Of a DNA stretch of 64,000 nucleotides, positions 62,199-64,000 are shown piece after piece; the stretch's first letter is position 1; each line of letters opens with the position of its first letter. Source of the DNA: Rhizobium sp. JAB6 (lineage in GTDB: Bacteria; Pseudomonadota; Alphaproteobacteria; Rhizobiales; Rhizobiaceae); assembly GCF_003024605.1 (NCBI RefSeq), contig NZ_PYJQ01000009.1:558001-622000 (forward strand), read 5' to 3'. A program made the position numbers and the translations under genes. Below the pieces are notes generated by a model that worked only from the letters and a program-made list of their open reading frames with translations, did not search any database and was not told where the DNA came from.

Positions 62199-64000
62199 TC
62201 AGGCGGCTTTCGTCTTCACCCGCCGCGCCAGATGCGCCACGACATTCTCGATCATCCGCATGCCGGCATCGCCGCCGAGCGTCATGATCGATTCCGGGTG
62301 GAACTGTACCGCCGCGATCGGCTCCTTCACATGCTCGATGCCCATGATCGTGCCATCTTCGCTTTCGGCCGTGATCACGAAGTCGCGCGGCAGGCTCGAC
62401 GGATCGGCAAAGATCGAGTGATAGCGGCCAACCGTCACTTCGCGGCCAAGACCCGAGAAAACGAGGCCGGGTTCGAGCACGCGGATGCGCGAGGGCTTGC
62501 CATGCATCGGGATCGCCAGATGACGCAGCTCGCCGCCATAGGCTTCGGCGAGCGCCTGCAGGCCCAGGCAGACGCCGAAGATCGGCAGGTTGCGCGCCCT
62601 CGCCTTCTTGATCGTCGCCTTGCAATCGAAATCCTTCGGATTGCCGGGACCGGGCGACAGCACGACGAGATCCGGATCGAGGCGGTCGAAGACCTCTTCC
62701 GGCACCGGTGTGCGCACGGTAGACACCGTCGCGCCGGTCTGGCGGAAGTAATTGGCAAGCGTATGGACGAAGCTGTCTTCGTGGTCGACGAGCAGGATCT
62801 TCACGTCCTTGCCGACGGAAGCGACGTCTCGTTGCTGTTTGCCGGAATTGCCGGTCTTGGCATCACGGATAGCGGAAAGCATGGCGGAGGCCTTCAGTTC
62901 GGTTTCGGCTTCTTCTTCCTCGGGGATCGAGTCGTTTAGCAGCGTCGCGCCGGCACGCACCTCGGCAATGCCGTCCTTGATGCGGACGGTGCGCAGCGTC
63001 AGGCCGGTGTTCATGTCGCCATTGAAGCCGACCATGCCGATCGCGCCGCCATACCAGGCGCGCGGGCTCTTCTCGTGGTTTTCGATGAAGCGCATGGCCC
63101 AAAGCTTCGGCGCGCCGGTGACGGTGACCGCCCAGGCATGGCTGAGGAAACCGTCGAAAGCATCCATATCGTCGCGCAGTCGGCCCTCGATATGGTCGAC
63201 CGTGTGGATCAGGCGCGAATACATCTCGATCTGGCGGCGGCCGATGACCTTGACCGAACCCGGCTCGCAGACGCGGCTCTTGTCGTTGCGGTCGACATCG
63301 GAGCACATGGTGAGTTCCGACTCGTCTTTCTTGGAATTCAGCAGTTTCAGGATCTGCTCGCTATCGGCGATCGGATCGTCGCCGCGCTTGATCGTGCCCG
63401 AAATCGGGCAGGTCTCGATGCGGCGGCCCGACACGCGCACGAACATCTCGGGTGACGCACCGACGAGATATTCCTGATGGCCGAGATTGATGAAGAAGGA
63501 ATAGGGCGACGGATTGATCGCCTTCAGGCGCTTGGAAATATCGGACGGCTTGCTCTCGCAGCGCTCCATGAACTTTTGGCCCGGCACCACTTCGAAGAGG
63601 TCGCCCTTGCGGAAGCTCTCCTTCGCCTTGACCACCAGCTCGGCATATTCGCCGGGGCGATGATCGCTCTTCGGCGGAATGGCATCGGTATGCCGGAACG
63701 GCTCGGGCGCGATCTCGCCCGACTTGCCTTCCGTGGAAACCTCGCCCTTGGCGAAATCGTACCGATCGATCCAGGCCTTGGCGGAATAGTTGTCCACTAC
63801 CAGGATTTCGTCCGGCAGGTAGAGCACCATATCACGCTGGTCGTCCGGGCGCTTGAGCTTCAGATCGATCGCGTCGAACTGGAAGGCCAGATCGTAGCCG
63901 AAGGCGCCGTAGAAGCCGATGCTGGCATCGGCCTGCGAGTAGAAGAGATCGGTCACGGCGCGCAGCACCGTAAAGACCGTAGGCATCTTCGAGCGCTCTT
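62199..64000 (-). CDS. trpE(G): anthranilate synthase, fused TrpE-TrpG, 5' end outside the window
   Basis: The reading frame is open to the window edge, so the N-terminus (about 130 residues of a protein of about 730) is missing. The TrpE domain is seen from [13 protein letters not shown] to [20 protein letters not shown] and the [19 protein letters not shown] region. The TrpG glutamine amidotransferase domain follows ([18 protein letters not shown]) with Cys in FGVCLGLQA and His-Glu in QFHPESIMT. The TrpE-G fusion is a known rhizobial feature. The leader that regulates trpE in Sinorhizobium would lie outside the window. Confidence 0.96.
   Translation of the reverse strand, partial: ERSKMPTVFTVLRAVTDLFYSQADASIGFYGAFGYDLAFQFDAIDLKLKRPDDQRDMVLYLPDEILVVDNYSAKAWIDRYDFAKGEVSTEGKSGEIAPEPFRHTDAIPPKSDHRPGEYAELVVKAKESFRKGDLFEVVPGQKFMERCESKPSDISKRLKAINPSPYSFFINLGHQEYLVGASPEMFVRVSGRRIETCPISGTIKRGDDPIADSEQILKLLNSKKDESELTMCSDVDRNDKSRVCEPGSVKVIGRRQIEMYSRLIHTVDHIEGRLRDDMDAFDGFLSHAWAVTVTGAPKLWAMRFIENHEKSPRAWYGGAIGMVGFNGDMNTGLTLRTVRIKDGIAEVRAGATLLNDSIPEEEEAETELKASAMLSAIRDAKTGNSGKQQRDVASVGKDVKILLVDHEDSFVHTLANYFRQTGATVSTVRTPVPEEVFDRLDPDLVVLSPGPGNPKDFDCKATIKKARARNLPIFGVCLGLQALAEAYGGELRHLAIPMHGKPSRIRVLEPGLVFSGLGREVTVGRYHSIFADPSSLPRDFVITAESEDGTIMGIEHVKEPIAAVQFHPESIMTLGGDAGMRMIENVVAHLARRVKTKAA

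Overview
The window is a chromosomal segment of an alphaproteobacterium, almost certainly a Rhizobium or close relative in the Rhizobiaceae. Support comes from the GC-rich coding style, the gene content and order (lgt, MidA methyltransferase, pgeF; prs; rplY, pth, ychF; petABC; MoxR/DUF58/DUF4159), a fused trpE(G), a ClpS2-type adaptor, and several dispersed intergenic repeats of the kind common in rhizobial genomes. No phage, insertion sequence, CRISPR array, tRNA or rRNA was found, so this is core chromosome and not an island.

Layout. 0-7 kb: a UbiK-like factor opposite an lgt-midA-pgeF-M24 run, then a lipoprotein and prs. 7-11 kb: an MFS transporter and two tandem secreted paralogues of unknown function on the minus strand. 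11-16.7 kb: rplY with an upstream small ORF, a GGDEF-EAL sensor next to a periplasmic binding protein, then pth and a GNAT. 16.7-21.5 kb: clpS2, ychF, a polytopic membrane protein, a MaoC pair and apt. 21.6-24.4 kb: petABC (cytochrome bc1). 25-28 kb: a LysE exporter, and an ABC exporter preceded by a 17-codon leader ORF. 28-32 kb: trmL, an alpha/beta-hydrolase-like protein, hemF and small proteins. 32-42 kb: cca-Nudix-DUF1285 diverging from the five-gene moxR envelope operon. 42-48 kb: phoX with a candidate Pho box, two GNAT/GST genes, a Nudix and a metallophosphoesterase. 48-52 kb: an ECF sigma/anti-sigma pair and a second ABC exporter. 52-57.7 kb: leuA with a leucine-rich leader peptide, BenE, and a DeoR-MFS-VOC operon. 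57.8-64 kb: a ClpP, a DUF2076 protein, a CDF-queF pair, bluB and the 3' part of trpE(G).

The most interesting material is regulatory and lies between genes. (1) The leuA leader peptide appears to be transcribed from its own AUG. (2) A short peptide ORF with a perfect Shine-Dalgarno sits ahead of an ABC exporter. (3) A DeoR regulator has a promoter and operator that imply a leaderless, self-repressed message. (4) Dispersed repeats sit at gene 3' ends and supply or touch the stop codons of neighbours. (5) A c-di-GMP enzyme is coupled to a periplasmic binding protein.

All calls come from reading the sequence; no database search was run, so family names rest on recognised motifs and remembered family architecture.
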